From Thermohalobaculum sp039180675 (lineage in GTDB: Bacteria > Pseudomonadota > Alphaproteobacteria > Rhodobacterales > Rhodobacteraceae), in NCBI GenBank assembly GCA_039180675.1, contig JBCDDC010000011.1, forward strand, positions 1 through 64,000: a stretch of DNA of 64,000 bases. The letters are read 5' to 3'. The position numbers and the translations under genes are program-made. Each line of letters begins with the position of its first letter. Positions within the stretch are counted from its first letter, which is position 1. Positions 24,870 through 35,211 of the stretch are shown in pieces. The notes below the pieces were generated by a model, which ran no database searches, was not told the DNA's origin, and was given only the letters and a program-made list of their open reading frames with translations.

Positions 24870-26140
24870 GGAGTAGTCCTTGTGGTTTGGCCGGCTGGAT
24901 CGGGCCGTCCTTCAGGTGGGCTCTTGGGCTCTTGAGCGCGGCCGAACAATCGGCCGACAACCATCGAGGTACGCGGAGTGTAACGGTAAGGCGTCACCGG
25001 CTCCACCGTTTCGCGCCGCGTCATCCGCCAGAAGGCGAACAGGATCAGGAAAAGATGCCCTCCGGCAATGAAGTAGAAGAGCGCCGGGGGGCCGAAGGCG
25101 TCCAGCAGGCGCGCACTGACGGTCGGGCTGATGACCGCGCCGATCGAGAAGAAGAAGATGAGCGAGGCGTTGAGCTCCAACGCCTCATCCGGCCCCGCCC
25201 GGTCGTTCGCCAATGCCGAGGAGACCGAGTAAACCGGATAAGACGTCGCGCCGAACAATGCAGCAGTTAGATACAGGAGCCACGGATCGCCGGAGGCCTG
25301 AACGGTCCACATGCAGCAGGCAATTGCCGCAAGCGAGATGAAGATCAGCACAGTGCGCCGCTCGAACTTATCCGCAAGCCAGCCGATCGGGTACTGCACA
25401 AGAATTCCCCCGATCATTGCCATCGAGAGAAAGATCGCCAGTTCCGTTGCCTCCAGCCCGTTCTCGAGCCCGAAGAGGGGGCCGACCATCCGAAACGCGG
25501 CCCCGGTCGCCCCAGCGACCATGATCCCGATCGCGGCGAGAGGGGAGAGCATGTAGGCCTTGACCGGACGCAGGCGCGGGGTGTCCGGGATCTCCGGCGC
25601 CACCCGTCGGCTCAGGGTTAGGGGCAGCAAGCAGAGACAGCAGAACACCGCAACGATGTTGTAGGCGGCATAGCTGGTCGGATCGAGCACGGCTATCATT
25701 GCCTGTGCCGTGATCTGCCCGCCCATGTCGACGACACGAAAGATGCCGTAGACCCGCCCACGGTTGTGGTTCTGGGTCTTGGCTTGAAGCCAGCTCTCGA
25801 TCACCGTGTAGGCTGAGGCGATCGCGACCCCGGTCAGAACGCGCAGCGCGGCCCAGTAGATCGGCCCGTCGAGCACCGGGTGCAGCAACGCCCCGGTAGC
25901 ACCGATGGCGGCTGCTGCCGCGAAGCTGCGGGAATGGCCGACCATCCCTATGTAGCGCGGTGCCAGATAGCAGCCGATGAAGAAACCCGCGAAATGGGCC
26001 GAGCCAAGCAGGCCGATCTCCTCGGCCGTGAAGCCACGCGCGGAGGCTGCCAGCACGTCAAGCGGGCCAAGCGATCCCGATCCCATCTGCACGAGGAAGA
26101 TGGACAGAAAGAGCGCTGCGAAGGAGATGAGGGTGCGCAT
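24866..26140 (-). CDS. MFS transporter (YcaD-like)
   Basis: A 424-residue major facilitator with about 12 helices, beginning LISFAALFLSIFLVQMGSG. The segments GLLGSAHFAGFFIGCYLAP and IPYGW-like GGILVQYPIGWLADKFERR match the repeated MFS loop motif G-x-x-x-D-[RK]. Overall layout resembles the YcaD/UMF1-like group of exporters. The C-terminal tail after helix 12 is long, polar and Pro-rich. It precedes the GST gene with a coding overlap. It is divergent from the ABC exporter at 26314. The substrate cannot be deduced. Confidence 0.88.
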   Translation of the reverse strand: MRTLISFAALFLSIFLVQMGSGSLGPLDVLAASARGFTAEEIGLLGSAHFAGFFIGCYLAPRYIGMVGHSRSFAAAAAIGATGALLHPVLDGPIYWAALRVLTGVAIASAYTVIESWLQAKTQNHNRGRVYGIFRVVDMGGQITAQAMIAVLDPTSYAAYNIVAVFCCLCLLPLTLSRRVAPEIPDTPRLRPVKAYMLSPLAAIGIMVAGATGAAFRMVGPLFGLENGLEATELAIFLSMAMIGGILVQYPIGWLADKFERRTVLIFISLAAIACCMWTVQASGDPWLLYLTAALFGATSYPVYSVSSALANDRAGPDEALELNASLIFFFSIGAVISPTVSARLLDAFGPPALFYFIAGGHLFLILFAFWRMTRRETVEPVTPYRYTPRTSMVVGRLFGRAQEPKSPPEGRPDPAGQTTRTTP

Positions 26141-26215
26141 TGGGGCCTCTGTGTCGGATCGGACCCTGACCTATCGTCATCTTCCCGTCTAACCGCCAGC
26201 CGACACCCATTGTCG

Positions 26216-26227
26216 AAAACGCGTTTT
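26216..26227. promoter_or_regulatory. Perfect 12-base palindrome between divergent exporters
   Basis: AAAACGCGTTTT in the 173-base spacer between the MFS gene (start 26140) and the ABC exporter (start 26314). Its symmetry and position suggest a shared operator, possibly for a TetR- or LacI-type regulator. No regulator gene is adjacent. Confidence 0.35.
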
Positions 26228-26313
26228 AATCCGATGCAAATGCGTCAGTCCGTGCGCTTGTTCGGGAACGGGCGCCTTGATAATCAGGATACGCAACTAA
26301 TCAGGGGAGCGAG

Positions 26314-28107
26314 TTGGCCGGATTGAACGACATCATTCCGCCGGACAAGCGGGAGAAATCGGCCAAGATCGGGCCGCTGCGCGGATTGCTGCCGTTCCTC
26401 GCACCCTATCGCGGGCTTATTGCTGGCGTGGTGATCGCCCTGCTGACGGCGGCCGGGTTCACGCTCATCTTACCGGTTGCGTTTCGCCGGGTAATCGACG
26501 GCTTCACGGCCGAGAACGCGGCTCTCATCGACAATTATTTCATGTCGTTGATCGTGGTCGCCGCAGCACTTGCTTGTGCCACCGCCGCGCGCTTCTACCT
26601 CGTCTCGAAGCTGGGCGAGCGGGTAGTTGCCGATGTTCGAAAGGCGGTGTTCTCGCATGTCGCCGGATTGTCGCCCGGGTTCTATGAGCGACTGATGACC
26701 GCCGAGGTGCTCACGCGCCTCACCTCGGACACGACCGTGATTCAGGGTGTTGTCGGGGCGACGGCCTCGGTCGCGCTGCGCAACATACTCATCCTCGTCG
26801 GCGGCACGATCATGCTGCTGGTCACTTCGCTGAAGCTCACCGCGATTACGCTGTTGATCGTCCCGGCTACTGTTTTTCCAATCCGCTCGCTGGGCCGGAA
26901 GGTCCGCCATCTCTCGCGCCTCAGCCAGGACCTGATCGCGGAGAGTGCAACCCACGCAGGCGAGATGCTGCAGGCGGTGCAGACCGTCCAAGCGATGACC
27001 TATGAGGAACAGGCGCGAGCGGAGTTCTCCGGGCGGGTCGAGAAGGCCTATAAAGCCTCGATGCAGCGGGTCCGGGCGCGCGGCCTGATGACCCTGATCG
27101 TGATCTTCCTCGCTTTCGCCGGGATCGTTGGAGTGCTCTGGATTGGGGCGCGCGACGTGATGGCGGGCGTCATGAGCCAGGGTGAGATGGCGCAGTTCCT
27201 GCTCTACGCGGTCTTCACCGCCGGTGCAGTCGGCGCGCTGTCCGAAGTCTGGGGCGAGCTGCAGCGGGCGGCCGGGGCGACCGAGCGGCTGATCGAGCTA
27301 ATGAACGTAGACGATCCCGTGGCTGAACCCGAGAGGCCCGAGAAGCCTTCTGGGAACGCGGGTTCGATCCAGTTCGAGAACGTCGCCTTTGCCTATCAAA
27401 CACGCAGCGAGACGCCTGCGCTAAAGGATGTCAGTTTCGAGGTAAGCCCGGGTGAAAACGTCGCCCTCGTCGGGCCGTCGGGCGCGGGCAAGACGACGAT
27501 CCTTCAACTCCTTCTGCGTTTCTACGACCCCGACAGCGGTCGTATCCTCGTTGATGGGACCGAGACGGGCCGGATGAGCCGCGCGGATCTGCGCCGCAGG
27601 CTCGCCCTTGTGCCGCAGGAGCCGATCATTTTCGCTGATTCCGTCGCCGCGAACATCCGGTTCGGCAGACCCGGTGCAAGCCAGGAAGAGGTGGAGGCCG
27701 CAGCCAAGGCGGCAGCCGCGGATGAATTCATTCGCGGGCTTCCTGAAGGCTACGACACATGGCTGGGGGAGCGGGGTGTCCTGCTCTCAGGTGGGCAGAA
27801 GCAGCGTATCGCGATCGCCCGCGCGATCCTGCGCGATGCGCCGATTCTGCTGCTGGATGAAGCAACCTCCTCGCTCGATGCGGAAAGCGAGCGCGCGGTG
27901 CAACAAGCGGTAGAGGCGCTGTCCAACGGGCGCACAACCTTAGTTATCGCGCACCGTCTCGCCACGGTGAAACGCGCTGACAAGATCGTCGTGCTTGAAG
28001 GCGGGCGCGTCGTCGCGATGGGAACCCATGACACCCTGGTCGATCAAGACGGCCTTTATGCGCGCCTTGCAAGGCTCCAATTCACCGAAAGTCTCGCCGC
28101 CGAGTAA
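26314..28107 (+). CDS. ABC transporter, fused permease-ATPase (lipid/multidrug exporter type)
   Basis: A 597-residue homodimeric-type exporter. Six membrane helices (about 25-310) include FLAPYRGLIAGVVIALLTAAG. The nucleotide-binding domain has Walker A GPSGAGKTT, Q-loop PQEPIIFADSV, signature LLSGGQKQR, Walker B ILLLDEATSSLD and the H-loop IAHRLATV. The TTG start at 26314 is backed by AGGGGAG upstream. It resembles the ABCB/MsbA-like exporters common in alphaproteobacteria. The substrate is unknown. It runs codirectionally toward infA, separated by 92 bases. Confidence 0.93.
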   Translation: MAGLNDIIPPDKREKSAKIGPLRGLLPFLAPYRGLIAGVVIALLTAAGFTLILPVAFRRVIDGFTAENAALIDNYFMSLIVVAAALACATAARFYLVSKLGERVVADVRKAVFSHVAGLSPGFYERLMTAEVLTRLTSDTTVIQGVVGATASVALRNILILVGGTIMLLVTSLKLTAITLLIVPATVFPIRSLGRKVRHLSRLSQDLIAESATHAGEMLQAVQTVQAMTYEEQARAEFSGRVEKAYKASMQRVRARGLMTLIVIFLAFAGIVGVLWIGARDVMAGVMSQGEMAQFLLYAVFTAGAVGALSEVWGELQRAAGATERLIELMNVDDPVAEPERPEKPSGNAGSIQFENVAFAYQTRSETPALKDVSFEVSPGENVALVGPSGAGKTTILQLLLRFYDPDSGRILVDGTETGRMSRADLRRRLALVPQEPIIFADSVAANIRFGRPGASQEEVEAAAKAAAADEFIRGLPEGYDTWLGERGVLLSGGQKQRIAIARAILRDAPILLLDEATSSLDAESERAVQQAVEALSNGRTTLVIAHRLATVKRADKIVVLEGGRVVAMGTHDTLVDQDGLYARLARLQFTESLAAE

Positions 28108-28199
28108 CCCGCGCAGACACCGCTTGAATTTCTCGGCCGCGCAGTCCATGTTCCGCGCCGTATTGGGGCAGCCCGTCCCACCCACTATACGGAGTGACC

Positions 28200-28418
28200 A
28201 TGGCCAAGGAAGAAATGCTCGAATTCCCCGGGGTCGTGATCGAGCTTTTGCCGAACGCAACCTTCCGGGTGAAGCTCGAGAACGGCCATGAGATCATCGC
28301 CCATACCGCCGGCAAGATGCGCAAGAACCGTATCCGGGTTCTGGCGGGCGACAAGGTGCAGGTCGAGATGACGCCCTATGACCTGACCAAGGGGCGGATC
28401 ACCTATCGCTTCAAGTGA
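28200..28418 (+). CDS. infA: Translation initiation factor IF-1
   Basis: A 72-residue S1-fold protein covering the complete factor (MAKEEMLEFPGVVIELLPNA through GRITYRFK). IF-1 binds the ribosomal A site during initiation and helps place IF-2 and the start codon. The conserved basic surface GKMRKNRIRVLAGDKV is intact. The start is ATG 28200 with GGAG eight bases upstream. A GTG two codons earlier is less suitable. maf and the RNase E/G gene follow on the same strand, a common alphaproteobacterial neighbourhood. Confidence 0.98.
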   Translation: MAKEEMLEFPGVVIELLPNATFRVKLENGHEIIAHTAGKMRKNRIRVLAGDKVQVEMTPYDLTKGRITYRFK

Positions 28419-28434
28419 TCGGAGAGAGGGCGCG

Positions 28435-29013
28435 ATGCGCCTGATCCTCGGCAGCGGCTCGGCACGACGGCTCGACCTGCTGGCGCAGATCGGCGTTGTG
28501 CCTGAAGAAGTCTGCGCGGCGGATATTGATGAGGCTCCGCTCAAGGGCGAGGTGCCCCGTGTCTATGTCGAGCGGATGGCCCGCGAGAAGTCTCAAGCCA
28601 TTGAGACCAAAGACCTGCTGCTCACCGCCGATACCGTCGTGAGCATCGGCCGCCGGATCCTCGGCAAACCGGCAGACGCCGCCGAGGCGGCGGCGTTCCT
28701 CCTCCAGCTTTCCGGCCGGCGCCATCGGGTTACGACCTCCATCTGCCTGCGCCATGGCGAGACGATGCGTCAACGGACGGTGGAGACGCGGGTAAAAGTC
28801 AAACGCATTAGCGATGCCGAGATCAGCGCCTACCTCCGCTCCAACGAGTGGCAGGACAAAGCGGGTGGCTACGCAATCCAAGGGATAGGGGCGGCGTTCA
28901 TCCCGGAGATCATCGGCAGCTACACCTCCGTCGTGGGCCTGCCGCTTACCGAAACCGCCGGGCTTTTGACAGGCCTCGGCTACCCCGTCTCGTTCGAGGG
29001 CGAGCCCGCGTGA
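28435..29013 (+). CDS. maf: Maf family nucleoside triphosphate pyrophosphatase
   Basis: A 192-residue Maf/YhdE-type protein. The nucleotide-binding SGSARRLDLLAQIG motif is at 7-20, ERMAREKSQAI follows near 44-54, and LLTADTVVSIGRRILGKP (62-79) holds the conserved catalytic Asp. The C-terminal GGYAIQGIGAAFI is also family-typical. Maf proteins hydrolyse non-canonical or canonical NTPs to NMP and pyrophosphate and are linked to septum inhibition and nucleotide-pool sanitation. It starts 16 bases after infA and overlaps the RNase E/G start by four bases (GTGA). Confidence 0.93.
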   Translation: MRLILGSGSARRLDLLAQIGVVPEEVCAADIDEAPLKGEVPRVYVERMAREKSQAIETKDLLLTADTVVSIGRRILGKPADAAEAAAFLLQLSGRRHRVTTSICLRHGETMRQRTVETRVKVKRISDAEISAYLRSNEWQDKAGGYAIQGIGAAFIPEIIGSYTSVVGLPLTETAGLLTGLGYPVSFEGEPA

Positions 29014-30200
29014 CAGAGCGCTCGATCCTCGTGCAGCTCGATCCAAAGATCGAGGGCGACAGGCCTGACAGCACCCGGCCAGCCGCCGTTGCAGTGGTGG
29101 AGGGTGGCAGGCTAATCGACCTGATCATTGATCCGCCTCAGGCAGACTGGATCCCTCAGCCCGGTCTGATCGGGACCGCCAAGGTCGCCCGTTTGCTCGG
29201 CGATGGGCGCGGAGCCTTCGCGGATGGGCCGGGTGTCAGTCTGTTCCTGAAAGATCGCGGGGCTCTGCGTGCCGGCGAGACGGCCTTGATCCAGGTGAGC
29301 GGTTATGCTGAACCCGGGAAAGCGATCCCCGCCTCCACTCACCCGCTGATTAAGAAGCGGCACATCATCCTGACCCCGTCGAGCCCGGGCGTGAATCTCT
29401 CTCGTGCCATTCCCAAAACTCATACAGCGGAGTTGGAGTCTCTCAAGCCGACTGTGGAAGCCATTTTAGATCAGAGGCTGAGAGGCGCAGGTGCGATCCT
29501 GCGCACCGACGCGCCAAGGGTGACGCACGCGCAGATCGTGGCGGAGTTGGAGGAGGCGATCGAGAATTGGCTGTCGATCGGGGCGCGTTTTGCGGAGTGG
29601 TCTGAGCCGCGCTGGCTCTGGGGAGGAGAGGATGCCTTGTCGCTTATCGGGCTTTGGTCAACCGATGGGACGCGGCCCGATATCTGGTTTGCAGGGAAAG
29701 GGGCTGAGGACGGCACGGTCGCCCGAAATTCGGAGGCTTCGCTGGCGGATCTGCACGGTTTCCACCGCATTTTCGACGGTCCGGATCTCTTTGATCACTT
29801 TGGAATATGGGAACAGATTCAAGGGCTTGGCGAAGTCACACTGCCCTCCGGCGGGACAGTCATCGTTGAAGCGACGCGGGCGTTCGTTACCGTCGATGTG
29901 AACACCAAGGCCAACTTCTCGGGCGGGGCGGCGATGACGGTAAATGTGGAGGCCTGCCGGGAGCTGCCGAGGCTCCTGCGCCTCCTGGGCCTTGGAGGCC
30001 AAATTATCGTTGATTTTGCGCCACTTAAGAAGACTCACCGCAAGAAAATCGAGGAGACTCTGAGGGCCGCATTCCGCAAATGCCCGGTCGAGACGACGCT
30101 GGCGGGCTGGACCCCGCTGGGCAATTTCGAGCTGCAGCGGAAACGCGAACGGCGACCGCTTGAGCTGAACCTTCACTTTAGAAACTTGACGACCTTCTGA
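29010..30200 (+). CDS. Ribonuclease E/G family protein, short form
   Basis: A 396-residue RNase E/G-type endoribonuclease. The S1-like portion is followed by the catalytic domain, where the magnesium-binding aspartates are seen in VTVDVNTKANFSG and QIIVDFAPL. NFELQRKRER follows at the C-terminus. It lacks the long degradosome-scaffold tail of RNase E and has no CPxCxG zinc-link. This short type occurs alongside a full RNase E in Rhodobacteraceae. The start is GTG 29010, overlapping the maf stop. An open frame further upstream lies inside maf and is not used. The stop overlaps the convergent sulfotransferase gene by 28 bases. Confidence 0.88.
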   Translation: MTERSILVQLDPKIEGDRPDSTRPAAVAVVEGGRLIDLIIDPPQADWIPQPGLIGTAKVARLLGDGRGAFADGPGVSLFLKDRGALRAGETALIQVSGYAEPGKAIPASTHPLIKKRHIILTPSSPGVNLSRAIPKTHTAELESLKPTVEAILDQRLRGAGAILRTDAPRVTHAQIVAELEEAIENWLSIGARFAEWSEPRWLWGGEDALSLIGLWSTDGTRPDIWFAGKGAEDGTVARNSEASLADLHGFHRIFDGPDLFDHFGIWEQIQGLGEVTLPSGGTVIVEATRAFVTVDVNTKANFSGGAAMTVNVEACRELPRLLRLLGLGGQIIVDFAPLKKTHRKKIEETLRAAFRKCPVETTLAGWTPLGNFELQRKRERRPLELNLHFRNLTTF

Positions 30201-31102
30201 TCGATCCTTGTTTTCACGCGCCTATGCCAGCCGCGGAGGCCAAGCCATCTCGCGATGCGGACCGCGAGCGCATCATAGGTCCCATATCGCTGCGAGGCGA
30301 GCTTTAAGTTCTTGATCTTGTTGTCGATTCTTAAGGTTAGATTGCCGAGGTAACCGGGGCGTTCCAGAGGCAACCCACTTGGCTGATAGCCCCTTCGCCC
30401 CAAAAGGGGGCCGAGCCTTCCCTCGATCAGTGAGACATTCCGGTTGGTCTGCTTTCGGCGCCATTGCTCGATCAGCGAGGGATCCGGCTGACTATAGGTG
30501 CTGTCCTTGTTGTAGCTCAACATCGCCGGGTCGAAATCGATCCTGAGGAAGTTGCAGACCCGCGTCAGATGTTCGGTGGGTGCGGTGATGAGATCTTCGT
30601 AGCGGACCTCCATATGCTGATTGGCCTCAAGACCGCAAACCACACTGTCCCAATTCGTTTCCGTTTTGATCCAATGGCTTACGCCCATGTAGACATTCCC
30701 AGCGAAGCCCATGCCGACACTTGATTGGGCGATGTCGCGCGGGTCGCGGAGGAGGTGGATGATGCGGGCCTGCGGGAAGGCGGCGAGAGCGCGGTCGAGG
30801 TGGCGGTGCAGAATGAGAACCAGCATACCCGGCGATTTCGCAGCGAGCTGTCGCGCCAGTGCCCGGGTTGCATCGAGGCCCTCTGCCTCCCATGGCACCT
30901 CGAGGTTTCCTATCCCGAAGATCCGGTCGAAGCTGAGCTCCTCGTGATCGAAACCCCAAGAGCCGCCTGATTTTTCCTCAAGGAAATCAACGAGAAAGTC
31001 ACTCTCGCCCGGGCAATGCAGCGCGGGATGCGCGTTCATCATCAGCCGGAGCAGCGTGGTGCCAGAGCGTAGCGCGCCATAGATGATCACCGGGTCCGTC
31101 AC
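30173..31102 (-). CDS. Sulfotransferase family protein
   Basis: A 309-residue sulfotransferase. The 5'-phosphosulfate-binding loop YGALRSGTTLLRLMM is at 9-23 (R-S-G-T-T), and the 3'-phosphate-binding region IIHLLRDPRDIAQSSVGMGF lies around 115-135. A further VRYEDLITAP motif follows at about 168. These are typical of PAPS-using enzymes that sulfate small molecules, carbohydrates or glycans. The acceptor is unknown, and no PAPS synthesis genes are nearby. It is read convergently with the RNase gene and shares 28 bases with it. Confidence 0.87.
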   Translation of the reverse strand: MTDPVIIYGALRSGTTLLRLMMNAHPALHCPGESDFLVDFLEEKSGGSWGFDHEELSFDRIFGIGNLEVPWEAEGLDATRALARQLAAKSPGMLVLILHRHLDRALAAFPQARIIHLLRDPRDIAQSSVGMGFAGNVYMGVSHWIKTETNWDSVVCGLEANQHMEVRYEDLITAPTEHLTRVCNFLRIDFDPAMLSYNKDSTYSQPDPSLIEQWRRKQTNRNVSLIEGRLGPLLGRRGYQPSGLPLERPGYLGNLTLRIDNKIKNLKLASQRYGTYDALAVRIARWLGLRGWHRRVKTRIDQKVVKFLK

Positions 31103-31277
31103 ATCCGCCTCCCTGTTCGCGGCCCGGTTTTAAAGACCGGACAAGGTGGCGAAAAGATGAATCTTCACGGCCATTCTCTGACCGGAGATCGACCGCAAAC
31201 TCCCAGAAATCAGGGGTATCCTTTGGTAACGCTTGCGTAGTGCTTTCGTAACCCTTCCGGTCAGCCCCGGCCCTGCC

Positions 31278-31565
31278 TCACGCCTCGAGGATCACCTCGC
31301 CATCGGCCACCGTGGGGGCGGCGAGGTTCAGGTCGTAGGCGTTATGGACGATCCAGTCGCGGGCGAGCTTCATGCTCTCCTCCGTCCCGAACCTGGTCTC
31401 ACAGACGGTGACGGAGGCCCCGCCGGTCGGGCCCTTGATCAGGATGTAGGAGCGAAAGCCCGAGACCGAGCTGATGAGATCCTCGACCTCTCTCTTGCGC
31501 GTCTCGAGCAGATCAAAGAGCTCGCCCGCGCCGGGGCCGGAATAGAGCCTGACGACTGCATGCAT
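31278..31565 (-). CDS. Small ABM/Dabb-like alpha+beta barrel protein
   Basis: A 95-residue protein, MHAVVRLYSGPGAGELFDLL followed by a helix and the strands FRSYILIKGPTGGASVTVCE. This ferredoxin-like pattern fits the dimeric alpha-beta barrel (antibiotic-biosynthesis-monooxygenase-like) superfamily. ATG 31565 is preceded by GGAGGTGATC, an excellent ribosome binding site. An earlier in-frame ATG at 31604 is weaker. No catalytic residues are diagnostic, so the function is unknown. The next gene upstream on the strand is the small membrane transporter at 31944, 61 bases away. Confidence 0.6.
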   Translation of the reverse strand: MHAVVRLYSGPGAGELFDLLETRKREVEDLISSVSGFRSYILIKGPTGGASVTVCETRFGTEESMKLARDWIVHNAYDLNLAAPTVADGEVILEA

Positions 31566-31626
31566 GATCACCTCCATATCTGATGAAGGCGTCCAGTATA
31601 GCACGGATGAAGGGTGGCCCGGACGC

Positions 31627-31944
31627 TCAGGTCCAAGCGAGCGCGGTGCCGATAAGGATCAGGACGCCGCCCGCGATCTCCTTCGCCGTGAAGTGCTCGC
31701 CAAAGAGCCAATAGGAGGCGGCGGCGATGATCAGCACCTCGAGCCCGAGGATCGCGACATAGATAAACCCGATCCGCTCGACTTTCAGCGCCTCGATCTC
31801 CATCAGGATGCCGAGCGCCATGGTGGCGAGGATCACGAGCCCGATCAGCGCCGTGGGCCCCTGGCCCCAGAACTTCATGGCGATCATGCAGACGGAGTAG
31901 CAGGCGGCCGAGGCCAGCACGAAGACGGGCATGGTTATGGTCAT
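31627..31944 (-). CDS. Small multidrug-resistance / EamA-like membrane protein
   Basis: A 105-residue protein with four hydrophobic helices. It begins with MPVFVLASAACYSVCMIAMKFW, includes MEIEALKVERIGFIYVAI, and ends with GEHFTAKEIAGGVLILIGTA, which resembles the C-terminal helix block of SMR and EamA transporters. The length fits SMR proteins, which act as dimers, but the typical N-terminal Glu of EmrE-type pumps is not where I would expect it. The substrate is unknown. Confidence 0.65.
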   Translation of the reverse strand: MTITMPVFVLASAACYSVCMIAMKFWGQGPTALIGLVILATMALGILMEIEALKVERIGFIYVAILGLEVLIIAAASYWLFGEHFTAKEIAGGVLILIGTALAWT

Positions 31945-32046
31945 CGCTTCTCTCCAATGGCTACACGTTATGGGAGAAGGATGACGGAAGGGACGCGCAG
32001 GGGCTGTGAGGTTTGGTACACAATAGAAGTGATTGGACTGTGAGTG

Positions 32047-32955
32047 TCACCCGACAGTTTTGATAAACGCAACGCCGTTCTGATTCTCCACGATTTTAAT
32101 GGATGGTGAGTTTGAAAGGCTGTGGATAAAGCAATGATGAACGGTCAACAGACTATCTTGTAAATCAGGATCGTCTTCCAGTATCTCAATATTCAAACCG
32201 TATTCGATGCACTCTTGCCGGCCAATATGACGACCGTGGCTTTTATTCTCACTAAAATCTGAGAACCTATCTACGATTCTAGAGGCAAGCGTATCTTTAT
32301 CGATACTTTGGGAGAACATATTGTTCTTCAAAGCATCCGTTACAAAGTCTTTTGACCAGCGAACTGCATTCTCGCAAGTTGCAAGATAAGTGGGTGTATA
32401 CTTCTGGAGTATAAATTGCCACGCTGCGAGCCGCGACTGATCTTTGGTAATTTCCCTGATCGCCTGCTCAAACTCTTCTTTTACCGCCGCCGCTGGTACG
32501 CCCGAAATCTGAGGATCAATTGGTCCAAGATTTGAATGTTTCGCCATCACGATCGACTTGCAGGAGCAGGCCACCATGGTCCCAGCCGACATCGCAATCT
32601 GAGGAACAATCGCCCGAACATCGTTGCCAAACATCGACCTGAGATACTCTACTAAGGACTCTGCTGCAGCAATGTCGCCGCCTGGCGTATGAAGAATTAG
32701 GTCTAGCCCCTGGCTTCGATCCATTTTGTGGATCGCCATCATAAAAGCATTCTTGTCCTCGTCACGGAGATCCATGCCAAACGCATAAGGCTTGGAGAGC
32801 CAGCCAGAATAGTATGCGATTACATTCCGCCCAGTAAGCCTGAATAGTCTTTTCAGATACTTTCGTCGTACGCTGTCTAAGCCCGCTTTAGCGGAATTGA
32901 AAAGCCGAGCATCTTCTCTCTTAATCTCTTCAAGTACTTGGTTCCAATTTGGCAT
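32047..32955 (-). CDS. SDH-type (ClpP/SppA-fold) serine proteinase
   Basis: A 302-residue protein of the serine dehydrogenase proteinase family (PF01972, ClpP/crotonase fold). LDLILHTPGGDIAAAESLVEYL (residues about 83-104) resembles the ClpP/SppA oxyanion loop, and QIAMSAGTMVACS (120-132) holds the likely nucleophile Ser. HSNLGPIDPQISG follows with the conserved Asp-Pro. Membrane segments are absent. Codon use and base composition are clearly lower in GC than in the surrounding genes, and it lies beside an orphan small gene and lepA, so it is probably acquired. The biological role is unknown. ClpP-fold proteinases of this type occur in various accessory and defence-related loci. Confidence 0.72.
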   Translation of the reverse strand: MPNWNQVLEEIKREDARLFNSAKAGLDSVRRKYLKRLFRLTGRNVIAYYSGWLSKPYAFGMDLRDEDKNAFMMAIHKMDRSQGLDLILHTPGGDIAAAESLVEYLRSMFGNDVRAIVPQIAMSAGTMVACSCKSIVMAKHSNLGPIDPQISGVPAAAVKEEFEQAIREITKDQSRLAAWQFILQKYTPTYLATCENAVRWSKDFVTDALKNNMFSQSIDKDTLASRIVDRFSDFSENKSHGRHIGRQECIEYGLNIEILEDDPDLQDSLLTVHHCFIHSLSNSPSIKIVENQNGVAFIKTVG

Positions 32956-33197
32956 CTAAAGTGTTACCTTTATGCTCTGGGCCTGCTGAAACAGGAAAAG
33001 TAGTGTTCGATATCTCGCTGTTTATAAGATCGTATCCTACAGGATAGGTGAAGTAGGTTGGTTCAGTCCCAGGCTGTACTAATCCATCGTCAATAAGCTG
33101 CTGCAGTTGGTTCGCCAGCATCCAAGGTTCCTCATCTCGCATCGGGCAGCTGCAGCTCTTAAGTGGCTGGTGATTCGGAATCATAATCCATAATGAG

Positions 33198-33205
<8 letters not shown>
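32930..33205 (-). CDS. Small hypothetical protein overlapping the SDH-type proteinase gene
   Basis: Up to 91 residues, with no recognisable domain. CSCPMRDEEPWMLANQLQQLIDDG contains a CxC pair and could be a short metal-binding or helical segment. Composition matches the AT-richer proteinase gene that follows with a 26-base overlap, which supports co-transcription. The start may be ATG 33205, which overlaps the lepA stop, or the in-frame ATG 33184. Probably acquired together with the proteinase gene. Real coding status is moderately likely given the overlap and matching composition. Confidence 0.45.
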
Positions 33206-34997
<1,792 letters not shown>

Positions 34998-35162
34998 GAG
35001 GCGGACGATATGCGGCCTGCCACCATGGGCGTCAAGCGCTGCGTTTGCGAACGCCACTACCAAACCTTATGTCTGAAAGATTGGTTTTGGAGGCAGCATG
35101 TTCGGATGTCGTATGATGGACGTGGTTTGATCTGATCGATAAGATCTTTTCTACGTCAAAAA

Positions 35163-35192
35163 GGGGATCAGCGGCTTTAAGCACTGATCCCC
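35163..35192. promoter_or_regulatory. Perfect 9-base inverted repeat upstream of DUF4760 gene
   Basis: GGGGATCAG-N12-CTGATCCCC lies 20 bases before the GTG start at 35212. On the minus strand the stem is followed by five T residues, so it would function as a terminator for minus-strand transcription; on the plus strand it may affect the leader of the DUF4760 gene. Confidence 0.5.
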
Positions 35193-35211
35193 ACTTTCAT
35201 TGGAGGCCAGA

